Positions 29,549 to 37,538 of a stretch of DNA of 38,007 nt are shown one piece after another. The notes under the pieces are model-generated. The model was given only the letters and a program-made list of their open reading frames with translations. It was not told the origin of the DNA and did not search any database. Both the position numbers and the translations under genes were made by a program. The stretch comes from Ruminococcus sp. UBA7158 (lineage in GTDB: Bacteria > Bacillota > Clostridia > Oscillospirales > Ruminococcaceae). Where the stretch lies: contig DKWG01000011.1 in the NCBI GenBank assembly GCA_002491605.1, forward strand, positions 1 to 38,007, written 5' to 3'. Numbering within the stretch: the first letter of the stretch is position 1; every line of letters starts with the position of its first letter.

Positions 29549-31711
29549 ATGGATGGAATGATTGGTCTTAGACTCGAAGGAAGATATGAGATTACCGAGC
29601 TTATAGGCGTGGGCGGAATGTCTGACGTTTATAAGGGAATAGACATTATGGAAAACAGAGCCGTTGCGGTTAAGATACTCAAGCGTGAGTACTCTGAAAA
29701 TGAGGAGTTTGTAAGGTGCTTCAGAAATGAGAGCAAGGCTATAGCTGTTTTGTCGCATCCTAATATCGTCAAGATTTTTGACGTCGGATATGAGCACGGC
29801 TTGCAATATATTGTTATGGAGTTTATTGACGGTATAACCCTTAAGGAGTGTATAGAGCACAAGGGGCTTTTGCAGTGGCGCGAATGCGTTCACTACACCA
29901 TTCAAATACTAAGAGCCTTGCAGCTTGCTCACGACAGGGGAATAATTCACAGAGATATAAAGCCGCAGAACGTCATGCTTTTGTCTGACGGAACCATAAA
30001 GGTGATGGATTTCGGAATTGCGAGATTTTCAAGGCAAAACGCTGCGTCGTCAACTGAAAAGACAATGGGTTCTGTTCACTATGTTTCGCCTGAGCAGGCA
30101 AGGGGCGACAGAACCGATGAGCGAAGCGACATTTATTCGGTCGGCGTTATGATGTATGAAATGCTTACCGGAAGAAAGCCCTTTGACGCAGACACTCCTG
30201 TTGCCGTTGCGTTAAAGCATATGAACGAAGAACCGCCGAAGCCGAGCGATTTTGTATCGTCGATTTATGTTGGCTTGGAGGAGATTATTCTTCATGCAAT
30301 GGAAAAAGACCCGGACAAGAGATATCAGTCAGCGTCAGGAATGATAGTCGATATCGAGGCGTTTAAAAACGACCAGAGTATCACATTCGGCTATGCCGAC
30401 GAACCCGTAAAGAGGTTTGACAAGACACCGAAGCCATTATCGTTTAAGAAAAAGAACGCTAAAGATGCGGTTGTATCTAAGCCCAAAAGAAAAAAGAAGG
30501 AAGAAATTCCTTTGGAATATGAAGAAGAGTATTTTGACGAGGACGACGAGGAGGATTCAGAGCCGAGAAGAAGCTATGTTTTGCCGATTCTTGCGGCGAT
30601 GACCGTGACGGTTATAATCGTTGCGACACTTTTCGTTGCGAGAGTTATACTCGGAGCATTCCAAACTGCTCCGTCGTCGTCAAATGATTATACCATGCCT
30701 AAGCTTATAGGCAAAAACTATTATGAAGCCAGAGCTGAGTATACCGATATAATTTTGGTCGCATCTGAAGAGTTTAACTCAGAGTATGAGGCAGGAATAA
30801 TCGTTGAACAGGAAAAGGCAGAGGGCAGAATTGTTAAGATAGGAGACGCCGTCAGGGTTGTTGTAAGCAAGGGAACGAGAATGGTTACAGTTCCGGACGT
30901 TGTAAATTATCACTACAATTCAGCATATGCTGCACTCACCGGTGAGGACTTAAACGTTTTAAGAATTGAAATAGAGAGCGACGACGTTGCGGCAGGCTAT
31001 GTTGTTAAATCTTCGCCGACTGCATACTCATCTGTCGAGGAAGGCTCTACAGTTAAGGTCTATGTAAGTATAGGTCCCTCAACTGAGGACACAGTAGTTC
31101 CGGATTTGGCAGGAAAGACAGTGACGGAAGCCGAGGATATGCTTCGTCAGGCATACCTTGAGCCGAAGCTCCAGTATATTGAGTCGAGTGAGCCTGCGGA
31201 TACTGTTGTATCTCAGAATATCGTCGCAGGTGACGTCGTTACAAGGAATACGGTTATAACCGTTTATATTTCCGACGGAACAGGAATTATATCCAATCCG
31301 TTCGGAGACGATATTATTGACATAGGCGACGATCCTGCAGGCAATACAGGAGACGATCTTTCGCCGTTCGATCCATCTGCGCCGAACTACAACGACGGCA
31401 GCGTTATAATCAACGTTGACATACCGTCCAACGTTTCGAGCACATACTATGTTATTTTTAATAACGATGAAAACGGTGAAAAAATCGGCGATGCTGTTTA
31501 TATAAACGCCGCAAATTATGCCGGCTCTTATGTGCCTATTTCGATAAGCGGAAGCGGAACTATGCGAGTTTCCGCCTCACTGAGAAGCCCCAGAACCGGT
31601 ATGATAGCTCAGCTTGCGCAGTATGAAATCGACTTTGACAACGGCACTTATATATGCACAAACTACTCAAACTATACGTTTACATTAGTTGACATCAGCA
31701 TCGGCTTCTGA
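29549..31711 (+). CDS. prkC: PASTA-domain Ser/Thr kinase PrkC (Stk/PknB family)
   Basis: 720 aa. Kinase domain ~13-270: glycine loop IGVGGMSDVYKG, Lys42, HRDIKPQN (134-141), DFG (154-156). An acidic/basic juxtamembrane stretch follows (~295-340), then one membrane helix (~342-368). Three PASTA repeats lie outside (starting near 380, 445 and 514), binding wall fragments in studied homologues. After the last PASTA is a Gly/Asp-rich linker and a ~95-residue beta-like end (from ~625) that I do not recognise. AAAGGA is 12 bases before ATG 29549. In spore formers PrkC senses muropeptides during germination; here it neighbours spoVM. Confidence 0.95.
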   Translation: MDGMIGLRLEGRYEITELIGVGGMSDVYKGIDIMENRAVAVKILKREYSENEEFVRCFRNESKAIAVLSHPNIVKIFDVGYEHGLQYIVMEFIDGITLKECIEHKGLLQWRECVHYTIQILRALQLAHDRGIIHRDIKPQNVMLLSDGTIKVMDFGIARFSRQNAASSTEKTMGSVHYVSPEQARGDRTDERSDIYSVGVMMYEMLTGRKPFDADTPVAVALKHMNEEPPKPSDFVSSIYVGLEEIILHAMEKDPDKRYQSASGMIVDIEAFKNDQSITFGYADEPVKRFDKTPKPLSFKKKNAKDAVVSKPKRKKKEEIPLEYEEEYFDEDDEEDSEPRRSYVLPILAAMTVTVIIVATLFVARVILGAFQTAPSSSNDYTMPKLIGKNYYEARAEYTDIILVASEEFNSEYEAGIIVEQEKAEGRIVKIGDAVRVVVSKGTRMVTVPDVVNYHYNSAYAALTGEDLNVLRIEIESDDVAAGYVVKSSPTAYSSVEEGSTVKVYVSIGPSTEDTVVPDLAGKTVTEAEDMLRQAYLEPKLQYIESSEPADTVVSQNIVAGDVVTRNTVITVYISDGTGIISNPFGDDIIDIGDDPAGNTGDDLSPFDPSAPNYNDGSVIINVDIPSNVSSTYYVIFNNDENGEKIGDAVYINAANYAGSYVPISISGSGTMRVSASLRSPRTGMIAQLAQYEIDFDNGTYICTNYSNYTFTLVDISIGF

Positions 31712-31713
31712 GT

Positions 31714-32604
31714 ATGATTAAAAAAGGAACTATTATAAGCTCCCTCGGCGGACAATACAAGGTAGCGTCAGACGGCGAGGAGTACATCTGCGCAGCCAAG
31801 GGAGCATTTCGTGCAAAAGAGATAACTCCATATTGCGGTGACAACGTCAGCTTTGAGGTCTCGGAATCTTCAATGCCTGTTATTATGGATATATCACAGC
31901 GCAAAAATGAGATAATAAGACCTCCGCTTGCCAACTTAGACCAAATTGTTTTCGTCATCTCCACCTGCGAGCCGATTCCTAATCTGCTGCTTTTAGATAA
32001 ATTCATGGCAGTTGCCGAATATAAGGGAATAGCAAGCGCGGTTGTTTTTACTAAAACAGATAAAGCTCCGGCTGACAAATACGTCGGTATATACTCAAAT
32101 ATTTGCCCGACATTTACCGTCAACAATATAAGCGGAGACGGCTGCGAGCAGGTTAAAAATGCGCTCAGCGGAAAGTTTTCGGCGCTTGCAGGAAACTCAG
32201 GCTCAGGAAAATCATCTCTGCTGAATAACATTTGCCCCGAGCTTAACATTGAGACAAGCGAAATCAGCCGCAAGCTCGGCAGAGGAAAGCATACAACGAG
32301 ACGAATCGATATCTATAAGCTCGGCAACGGCGGCTATATTGCAGATACTCCCGGCTTTTCAACCTTTGAAACTAATATGTACGACATTATATTTAAAGAT
32401 GAGCTGGTGCATTGCTTCAAGGAGTTTTCTGAGTATACCGACAAGTGTATGTTCCACGATTGCTCGCATACAAAGGAGAAGGGCTGTGCGGTTATTGAAG
32501 CTGTTGAAGCAGGACTGATATCTAAAAGCAGACACCATAGCTACTGCGTTATGTATGAGGAAGCGGCAAAGATTGCGCCGTGGGAACAGAAAAAGCGCAA
32601 GTAA
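31714..32604 (+). CDS. rsgA: Ribosome small-subunit-dependent GTPase RsgA (YloQ/CpgA)
   Basis: 296 aa. Circularly permuted GTPase that matures the 30S subunit. An OB fold covers ~1-65; G4 FTKTD precedes G1 GNSGSGKSS, then KLGRGKHTTR (G2) and DTPGFS (G3), the permuted order. The C-terminal zinc site is CMFHDCSHTKEKGC (Cys-His-Cys set). It starts 2 bases after prkC. Its last four codons and stop are part of an 89-bp tandem duplication. In Bacillus rpe and yloS (thiN) follow; here they are absent. Confidence 0.96.
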   Translation: MIKKGTIISSLGGQYKVASDGEEYICAAKGAFRAKEITPYCGDNVSFEVSESSMPVIMDISQRKNEIIRPPLANLDQIVFVISTCEPIPNLLLLDKFMAVAEYKGIASAVVFTKTDKAPADKYVGIYSNICPTFTVNNISGDGCEQVKNALSGKFSALAGNSGSGKSSLLNNICPELNIETSEISRKLGRGKHTTRRIDIYKLGNGGYIADTPGFSTFETNMYDIIFKDELVHCFKEFSEYTDKCMFHDCSHTKEKGCAVIEAVEAGLISKSRHHSYCVMYEEAAKIAPWEQKKRK

Positions 32605-32768
32605 AATAGTTATGGTATGTTGTTTGATATACAATTTAACTTAGTGATTAATTATAATTTAGTGCCGGCGCATTTTCATAAAAGCGCAAGTAAAATAGTT
32701 ATGGTATGTTGTTTGATATACAATTTAACTTAGTGATTTATTATAATTTAGTGCCTGCGCATTTTCAT
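32591..32768. repeat. 89-bp tandem duplication covering the rsgA stop
   Basis: 32591-32679 and 32680-32768 differ at 2 of 89 positions. The first copy includes the last codons of rsgA (KKRK and stop). A third partial match, AAAAGGCGCAAA, follows at 32769. Each copy ends in TGCGCATTTTCAT, which pairs with AAAA(G)GCGC of the next copy. The rest of 32769-32960 is AT-rich with no gene seen; TATACA (32856-32861) and CATATG (32914-32919) are the only promoter-like sites upstream of spoVM and neither has a clear partner. Confidence 0.95.
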
Positions 32769-32980
32769 AAAAGGCGCAAACGAATCAGCATATTTGTACT
32801 GCATTTTAAAACCACCCTAATCGCTTATTAGCATTTTTATATCTTCGGAATATTATATACAAAAGATGATTTGTCTCACTGAGTGGAAAATTCTTTTGGA
32901 GATTGCCGCTGTACATATGTTTAATGCGGTGCGCAGTTTCATTCGTCACAATTGACGCAGTAATATTTGGAGGTAATGAA

Positions 32981-33070
32981 ATGAAGGTTGTAATTTGTAA
33001 ACCCGGTAAGCTTATGAGAGGAATACTCAGAATGGTGTTCGGTGTTAAAAAAGATCCGGCTTGCGAGTAG
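32981..33070 (+). CDS. spoVM: Stage V sporulation protein SpoVM (29 aa)
   Basis: ATG 32981 to TAG 33068-33070, with GGAGGT (32969-32974) 6 bases upstream. The peptide aligns without gaps to Bacillus SpoVM (26 aa): MK at 1-2, K7, K10, then G14-I15-x-R17, G21 and a basic end (GVKKD). SpoVM is an amphipathic helix that settles on the convex forespore membrane and anchors SpoIVA, starting coat assembly; it also affects the FtsH protease. Pro9, important in Bacillus, is shifted to Pro8 here, with Gly9. Position downstream of rsgA is the same as in Bacillus (rsgA-rpe-yloS-spoVM). Too short for most gene finders. A terminator follows. Confidence 0.85.
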   Translation: MKVVICKPGKLMRGILRMVFGVKKDPACE

Positions 33071-33103
33071 TGCAGGATTATACGGTAAATAGTTAATACA
33101 GTG

Positions 33104-33142
33104 AAATTCCGCCTTGCTGAATGAAGCAGGGCGGAATTTTTT
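33104..33142 (+). terminator. spoVM terminator
   Basis: AATTCCGCCTTGCT (33105-33118), loop GAATGA, AGCAGGGCGGAATT (33125-33138), one G-T wobble, then TTTT. Confidence 0.92.
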
Positions 33143-33152
33143 CGGTATGCGG

Positions 33153-33181
33153 TTTACATCGGGTCAATTCGGTGGTATAAT
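33153..33181 (+). promoter_or_regulatory. pepF promoter
   Basis: TTTACA (33153-33158), 17 bp, TATAAT (33176-33181): 11 of 12 consensus bases. Leader ~33 bases with CGGAGG before ATG 33221. Confidence 0.88.
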
Positions 33182-33220
33182 AGCTCAAAAGACATTATAC
33201 AAAATACGGAGGAAACAACT

Positions 33221-35026
33221 ATGTATGATTCAAGTAAGGTTTTAAAGAGAAACGAAGTTCCGGAGGAGTTCACATGGAATCTGTGTGATCTTTACGAAAC
33301 TGACGAAGCATGGCTTGCGGCTTTAGACGAAGCCGGCAACATAGTACCGAAGCTCGCAGAGTTTAAAGGTCATCTTATGCAGGATGCCAAGACACTTCTT
33401 AGCTACTTCAAGTTCAACGATGAGTGCGATTTGACCTTGACTGCGCTTGCAAACTATGCCATGCGTAAAAACGACCAGGACACGACAAACCCCACCTATC
33501 AGGACTACAAGTCAAGATTCATGAATTTATACGTTGCAATAGCCTCGGCAGATTCCTTTGCAACTCCCGAAATCATTGCTGCGGATGATGAGACAATCAA
33601 TAGGTTTTACGAGGAAGAGCCTGACTTGAAGCTCTATAAGGTTGCTATTGACAGAGTCAGACTGCAAAAGGAGCATATCCTTTCCGAAAAGGAGGAGGCA
33701 ATATTAGCCGCAGCTTCGCAGATTTCATCAACACCCGAGGAGGTTTATTCAACCTTTGAGAGCGCTGACCTCAAGTTCCCGTCCATTAAGGACAGCGAGG
33801 GAAATGAGCTTCCGTTGACAAACGGTACATACATTTCGTATATGCAAAGCCCCGATAGAGAGCTTAGAAAGTCGGCTTTCACAACTCTTTATAACACCTA
33901 TGAGCAGTATAAGAACACAGTGGCGTCACTTTACTTCGGTGAGGTCAAGCAAAGAATGTTCTCAGCAAAGGCAAGAAAGTATTCGTCCACCCTTGAAGCC
34001 GCTCTTTCTGCAAACGAAGTCCCCACATCCGTTTATCACAATCTTATCAACGCCGTTCATGATAACTTCGGTTATATGCATAAGTATATGCGTCTGAGAA
34101 AGAAGCTTATGGGTGTAGATGAGCTTCATATGTATGACCTTTATACAACAATCGTTCCGGACGCCGAGGTCAAGGTAACATATGATGAGGCAAAGGAAAA
34201 CGTTTTAAAGGCAATGCAGGTTTTGGGCGACGATTATGTTGCCATGCTCAAGGAAGGCTTTGAGAACCGCTGGATTGACGTCTATGAAAATGAGGGCAAG
34301 CGCTCGGGTGCATATTCATCCGGAGCAAGACCTCATCCGTATGTTTTGCTCAATCATAAGGACACCTTGGACTCAGAATTCACACTTGTTCACGAAATGG
34401 GTCACTCACTCCATTCATACCTCTCTATGAAGAACCAGCCTGTATGCTACAGCGACTATGTTATATTCGTCGCCGAGGTTGCGTCCACCTGCAATGAAGC
34501 ACTTTTGATGCAGTATCTTCTTGCAAAGACAGAGGATAAAATGCAGCGTGCATACCTCATTAACTACTTCTTAGAGCAGTTCAGAACAACACTTTACCGT
34601 CAGACAATGTTTGCTGAGTTTGAAATGCTCACAAATGAAATGGCTGAGCGAGGCGAAACCCTGAATGCTGAGGCACTGTGCGCTTTGTATCACAAGCTCA
34701 ACGCCGAATACTATGGCGAGGATATTGTTATAGACCGCGAGATAGACTTCGAGTGGGAGCGCATTCCTCACTTCTACTATAACTTCTATGTGTTCCAGTA
34801 TTCAACCGGCTTCTCGGCAGCTATTGCTCTTTCACAGAAAATTTTAAGAGAAGGCGAGCCGGCTGTTAAGGACTATCTGAAGTTCCTGTCGTCAGGCTGC
34901 TCAACAGACCCGATTTCGCTTTTGAAGATTGCAGGCGTTGATATGAATTCTCCCGAGCCTGTTTCGGATGCATTAAAGCTTTTCGGCGAGCTTATCGATG
35001 AGCTGGATGAGCTTTTGAGCGAGTAA
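33221..35026 (+). CDS. pepF: Oligoendopeptidase F (M3B zinc peptidase)
   Basis: 601 aa cytoplasmic peptidase that cuts peptides of roughly 7-17 residues. Zinc motif HEMGHSLHSY (391-395 HExxH) with a downstream ligand in FVAEVASTCNEALL; the family N-terminus (VPEEFTWNLCDLYETDEAW) and the IPHFYYNFYVFQYSTGF segment near the C-terminus are conserved. No signal peptide. Monocistronic, with its own promoter and terminator. Confidence 0.96.
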   Translation: MYDSSKVLKRNEVPEEFTWNLCDLYETDEAWLAALDEAGNIVPKLAEFKGHLMQDAKTLLSYFKFNDECDLTLTALANYAMRKNDQDTTNPTYQDYKSRFMNLYVAIASADSFATPEIIAADDETINRFYEEEPDLKLYKVAIDRVRLQKEHILSEKEEAILAAASQISSTPEEVYSTFESADLKFPSIKDSEGNELPLTNGTYISYMQSPDRELRKSAFTTLYNTYEQYKNTVASLYFGEVKQRMFSAKARKYSSTLEAALSANEVPTSVYHNLINAVHDNFGYMHKYMRLRKKLMGVDELHMYDLYTTIVPDAEVKVTYDEAKENVLKAMQVLGDDYVAMLKEGFENRWIDVYENEGKRSGAYSSGARPHPYVLLNHKDTLDSEFTLVHEMGHSLHSYLSMKNQPVCYSDYVIFVAEVASTCNEALLMQYLLAKTEDKMQRAYLINYFLEQFRTTLYRQTMFAEFEMLTNEMAERGETLNAEALCALYHKLNAEYYGEDIVIDREIDFEWERIPHFYYNFYVFQYSTGFSAAIALSQKILREGEPAVKDYLKFLSSGCSTDPISLLKIAGVDMNSPEPVSDALKLFGELIDELDELLSE

Positions 35027-35105
35027 TTATTTAACTATAGCCTTGCCGGCGACCCTTAACGGGCATAAGCGCAAGCTGATATTCCGTATGAACGTTAAAC
35101 CAAAC

Positions 35106-35145
35106 CGCCTGACCGATGATGGAAATTATCGGTCAGGCGTTCTTT
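35106..35145 (+). terminator. pepF terminator
   Basis: CGCCTGACCGAT (35106-35117), 10-base loop, ATCGGTCAGGCG (35128-35139), then TTCTTT. Confidence 0.9.
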
Positions 35146-35148
35146 GTG

Positions 35149-35177
35149 TTGACATTGCCGCAAAGTCATGATAGAAT
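35149..35177 (+). promoter_or_regulatory. Promoter of the glucokinase operon
   Basis: TTGACA (35149-35154), 17 bp, TAGAAT (35172-35177) preceded by TGA, an extended -10. Confidence 0.85.
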
Positions 35178-35197
35178 AATGTGGCAATATTAAACCG

Positions 35198-35232
35198 TGC
35201 AGCGCAGAGATTGCTTTATGTCTCTGCGTGCA
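35198..35232 (+). other. Leader hairpin of the glucokinase mRNA
   Basis: CGCAGAGA (35203-35210), 10-base loop, TCTCTGCG (35221-35228), extended by TGCA/TGCA past a bulged G. It starts some 15 bases after the expected transcript start and ends 12 bases before the ribosome site. Confidence 0.5.
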
Positions 35233-35254
35233 TTATTGAGAAATGGAGAATGAC

Positions 35255-36205
35255 ATGAAATATTATCTTGGAATCGATTTGGGCGGCACAAATATCGCAG
35301 CCGGAGTAGTCGATGAGGAGTATAAAATAATTGCTAAGGCAAAAACACCGACGCTTCGTCATCGCACAGCAGAGGAAATTGTAAACAGCATGGCGGACGT
35401 CGCAAGGGAAGCTGTAAAAGAGGCTGAACTGTCGCTTGAGGATATTGAGTCGATAGGTGTCGGCTCACCCGGAACTGTCGACAGCGACAGGGGCATCATA
35501 GTATACGCCAATAACATCGGCTTTCTCAACACGCCCGTTGGGGATATGCTTTTTGAAAAGCTGGGCAGACCTGTTTATGTTGAAAACGACGCTAATGCAG
35601 CAGCATACGGCGAGTTTGTTGCAGGAAGTGCCAAGGATGCGAACAGCGCAGTGTGCATAACCCTCGGAACAGGCGTCGGCGGCGGAATCATCATCGACGG
35701 CAAGATTTATTCGGGCTTCAACTATGCAGGCGCAGAGCTTGGTCATACAGTTATAGAGGTTGACGGCGCGCAGTGCACCTGCGGCAGACGTGGCTGCTTT
35801 GAAGCGTATTCATCAGCTACAGGGCTTATCAGAATGACAAAGGAAGCTATGGACGCTCACCCTGAGTCAAAAATGCACGAGATGATGGGCGATCACATTT
35901 CAGGCAGGCTTGCTTTTAACGCCATGAGGGCTAATGACAGCGCAGCCGCCGGCGTTGTTGAAAAATATATTAAATACTTAGCAGCCGGAATAACCAACGT
36001 TATTAACATCTTCCAGCCGGAGGTGCTTTGTATCGGCGGCGGAGTCTGCAATGAAGGCTCAGCACTTTTAGACCCGCTCAAGAAAATTATTTCTCAGGAA
36101 GTATACACAAGAAGAAGCGATAAGAACACCGAAATCGTCATAGCGTCCTTGGGCAATGACGCAGGTATTATAGGTGCTGCATTTTTAGGAAGAAGCAAGG
36201 CTTAG
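35255..36205 (+). CDS. glcK: ROK family glucokinase
   Basis: 316 aa; phosphorylates glucose with ATP to glucose 6-phosphate. ATP site GIDLGGTNIAAG, ENDANAAAYGE with the catalytic Asp, TLGTGVGGGIIIDGK, GAELGHTVIE, and the ROK zinc motif CTCGRRGCFEAYSS. No N-terminal DNA-binding domain, so an enzyme and not a repressor. ATG 35255 is preferred to 35243 because GGAG (35245-35248) is 6 bases before it. Followed by a YxjI-like gene and ruvX in the same direction. Confidence 0.94.
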   Translation: MKYYLGIDLGGTNIAAGVVDEEYKIIAKAKTPTLRHRTAEEIVNSMADVAREAVKEAELSLEDIESIGVGSPGTVDSDRGIIVYANNIGFLNTPVGDMLFEKLGRPVYVENDANAAAYGEFVAGSAKDANSAVCITLGTGVGGGIIIDGKIYSGFNYAGAELGHTVIEVDGAQCTCGRRGCFEAYSSATGLIRMTKEAMDAHPESKMHEMMGDHISGRLAFNAMRANDSAAAGVVEKYIKYLAAGITNVINIFQPEVLCIGGGVCNEGSALLDPLKKIISQEVYTRRSDKNTEIVIASLGNDAGIIGAAFLGRSKA

Positions 36206-36241
36206 ACTTTTTTCGTTAGAATGATTGAAGGGTGAATTTTA

Positions 36242-36718
36242 ATGTCGAGATTGCTTGTTAAGCAGCGTGTTTTTTCGTGGACTGATGCTTATGACATATA
36301 TGACAGAAACGGCGAGCCGAAATACTATGTAAAGGCTGAAGCTTTTACAATAGGACATAGAATACACGTCTATCTTCACAATACCGACAGGGAAGTCGGC
36401 ATGATAAAGGAACGGGTTTTTGCGTTTCTTGCAAAAGCGGATATAACCGTCGGCGGTATAGAGTTAGGCTCAATAAGCCGTCATTTGACACTGTTTACGC
36501 CTAAGTACAGCATTGATTACAACGGCTGGACGGTTGAGGGCGATGTGTTCGGATGGGATTATACTATATGTAACTGTAAAGGCGAAAACATTGCCACAAT
36601 AAGCAGGGAACTTATGAGACTGTCTGACACATATTCGCTTGATATCTATGATGACAGCGACGAGCTTACGGCACTGCTTACGGTTATCGCAATAGATATG
36701 ATGAACTGCGGCAAATAA
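36242..36718 (+). CDS. LURP-one-related / YxjI-like protein
   Basis: 158 aa with the Tubby-like C-terminal fold of the LOR/YxjI family: LLVKQRVFSWTDAYDIYDRNGEPKYYVKAE, a repeated beta pattern ending in YSLDIYDDSDELTALLTVIAID. Such proteins may bind membrane lipids; no catalytic residues are known. AAGGGTGA lies 6 bases before ATG 36242. Probably co-transcribed with glcK (36-base gap) and ruvX (22-base gap). Function unknown. Confidence 0.85.
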   Translation: MSRLLVKQRVFSWTDAYDIYDRNGEPKYYVKAEAFTIGHRIHVYLHNTDREVGMIKERVFAFLAKADITVGGIELGSISRHLTLFTPKYSIDYNGWTVEGDVFGWDYTICNCKGENIATISRELMRLSDTYSLDIYDDSDELTALLTVIAIDMMNCGK

Positions 36719-36740
36719 TTCTATATGAGGGATTTAAGTA

Positions 36741-37163
36741 ATGAGGATTTTAGCTGTTGATTACGGAGACGCAAGAACCGGTCTTGCAAGCTGCGATGTT
36801 TATGAATCCATAGCGTCACCGGTCGGAACTATATTTGAATGGAACCGTGATAAGCTGGTCGAAAAAATACGGAAAAAGACAGAAGAGCTTGGCACCGAGC
36901 TTATAGTCGTCGGACTGCCGATTAATATGGACGGAACAAAGGGCGAGCGCGCTGAAAAGTGCTGTGAGCTGAGTGAGCTGCTTAAGGAAGCGACGGGTAT
37001 TGACACAGTGATGTGGGACGAGCGAGTTACAACCGTTCAGGCAATCGGCATATTAAATGAGTCGAACGTCAGAGGAAAGCGCCGCAAGGAGGTTATAGAT
37101 ACCGTTGCGGCAACATTGATACTTGAAGGGTATTTGGATTATCGGAAAAAGACGGGAAAGTGA
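36741..37163 (+). CDS. ruvX: RuvX/YqgF RNase H-like nuclease (pre-16S rRNA processing, Holliday junction resolvase family)
   Basis: 140 aa. DYGDARTGLA carries the first catalytic Asp, VVGLPINMDGT the middle motif, MWDERVTT the Glu, and IDTVAATLILEGYLD the last Asp. Members process the 5' end of 16S rRNA in E. coli and act on branched DNA in vitro. GAGGGAT precedes ATG 36741. Ends at a bidirectional terminator shared with a minus-strand RNA candidate. Confidence 0.94.
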   Translation: MRILAVDYGDARTGLASCDVYESIASPVGTIFEWNRDKLVEKIRKKTEELGTELIVVGLPINMDGTKGERAEKCCELSELLKEATGIDTVMWDERVTTVQAIGILNESNVRGKRRKEVIDTVAATLILEGYLDYRKKTGK

Positions 37164-37208
37164 AGCCTTGTTTTTCAGCGGCTTGTTTGATTAAGTCTAT
37201 ATATAATT

Positions 37209-37241
37209 AAAAATGCACATCCGAGCCGGGTGTGCATTTTT
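37209..37241. terminator. Bidirectional terminator after ruvX
   Basis: AAAAATGCACA (37209-37219), 11-base loop, TGTGCATTTTT (37231-37241). T-runs on both strands. Confidence 0.9.
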
Positions 37242-37255
37242 AAAAAGCAAAAACA

Positions 37256-37400
37256 AAAAGCCTCCGCCTTGTCGCCACATGACGCATAAAACCCGCACGA
37301 AGCAGGTGGGTATCGTCCCGAGTGGTTCACGCTCCCTTCGTCCGCAGTTAAAGCGGGAGGTCTGCAATCCGCACCCGGAGCCCAATTCCCTAATATTATG
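37256..37400 (-). ncRNA. Candidate structured RNA with 6S-like layout
   Basis: The 123-base core (37260-37382) is GC-rich, non-coding and can fold end to end. Closing stem GCCTCCG/CGGAGCC with one mismatch (37260-37266, 37376-37382); large central bubble; CCCGC/GCGGG (37292-37296, 37353-37357); ACGAAG/CTTCGT (37297-37302, 37336-37341); two apical hairpins GGG/CCC (37308-37319) and GAGTG/CGCTC (37320-37334). A closing stem, central bubble and apical stem is the layout of 6S RNA. The minus strand is favoured: TATAAT at 37407-37412 with TTGTTC 15 bp upstream, and T-runs plus the 37209-37241 hairpin at the far end. The fold is nearly symmetric, so strand and identity are uncertain. Confidence 0.5.
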
Positions 37401-37468
37401 TGTTGGATTATAAAATCATGCTTAATCGAACAAGGCAGAGAGCCTTCAATAAATTGTATAGCTATTTT

Positions 37469-37524
37469 ATGCCGCTCAAAGCCGAATATACTCCGAAAGC
37501 TTTATCCCGAAAGCAAAGCGGCAT
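37469..37524. other. Inverted repeat between the RNA candidate and the DUF1292 gene
   Basis: ATGCCGCT (37469-37476) and AGCGGCAT (37517-37524) enclose 40 bases with inner complementarity (AAAGC/GCTTT). No U-tract on the minus strand, so it is a poor terminator for the DUF1292 gene although it is in the right place. Nothing else is seen in 37413-37538. Confidence 0.4.
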
Positions 37525-37538
37525 TTAGGCTGAGATAC

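Noticed and set aside
29629..29905. Antisense open frames at the start of prkC
   Set aside because: They mirror conserved kinase codons on the plus strand and have no independent support.
37213..37413. Small open frames on both strands over the GC-rich segment after ruvX
   Set aside because: They have no ribosome sites, and the segment is better explained by nested stem-loops and a terminator.
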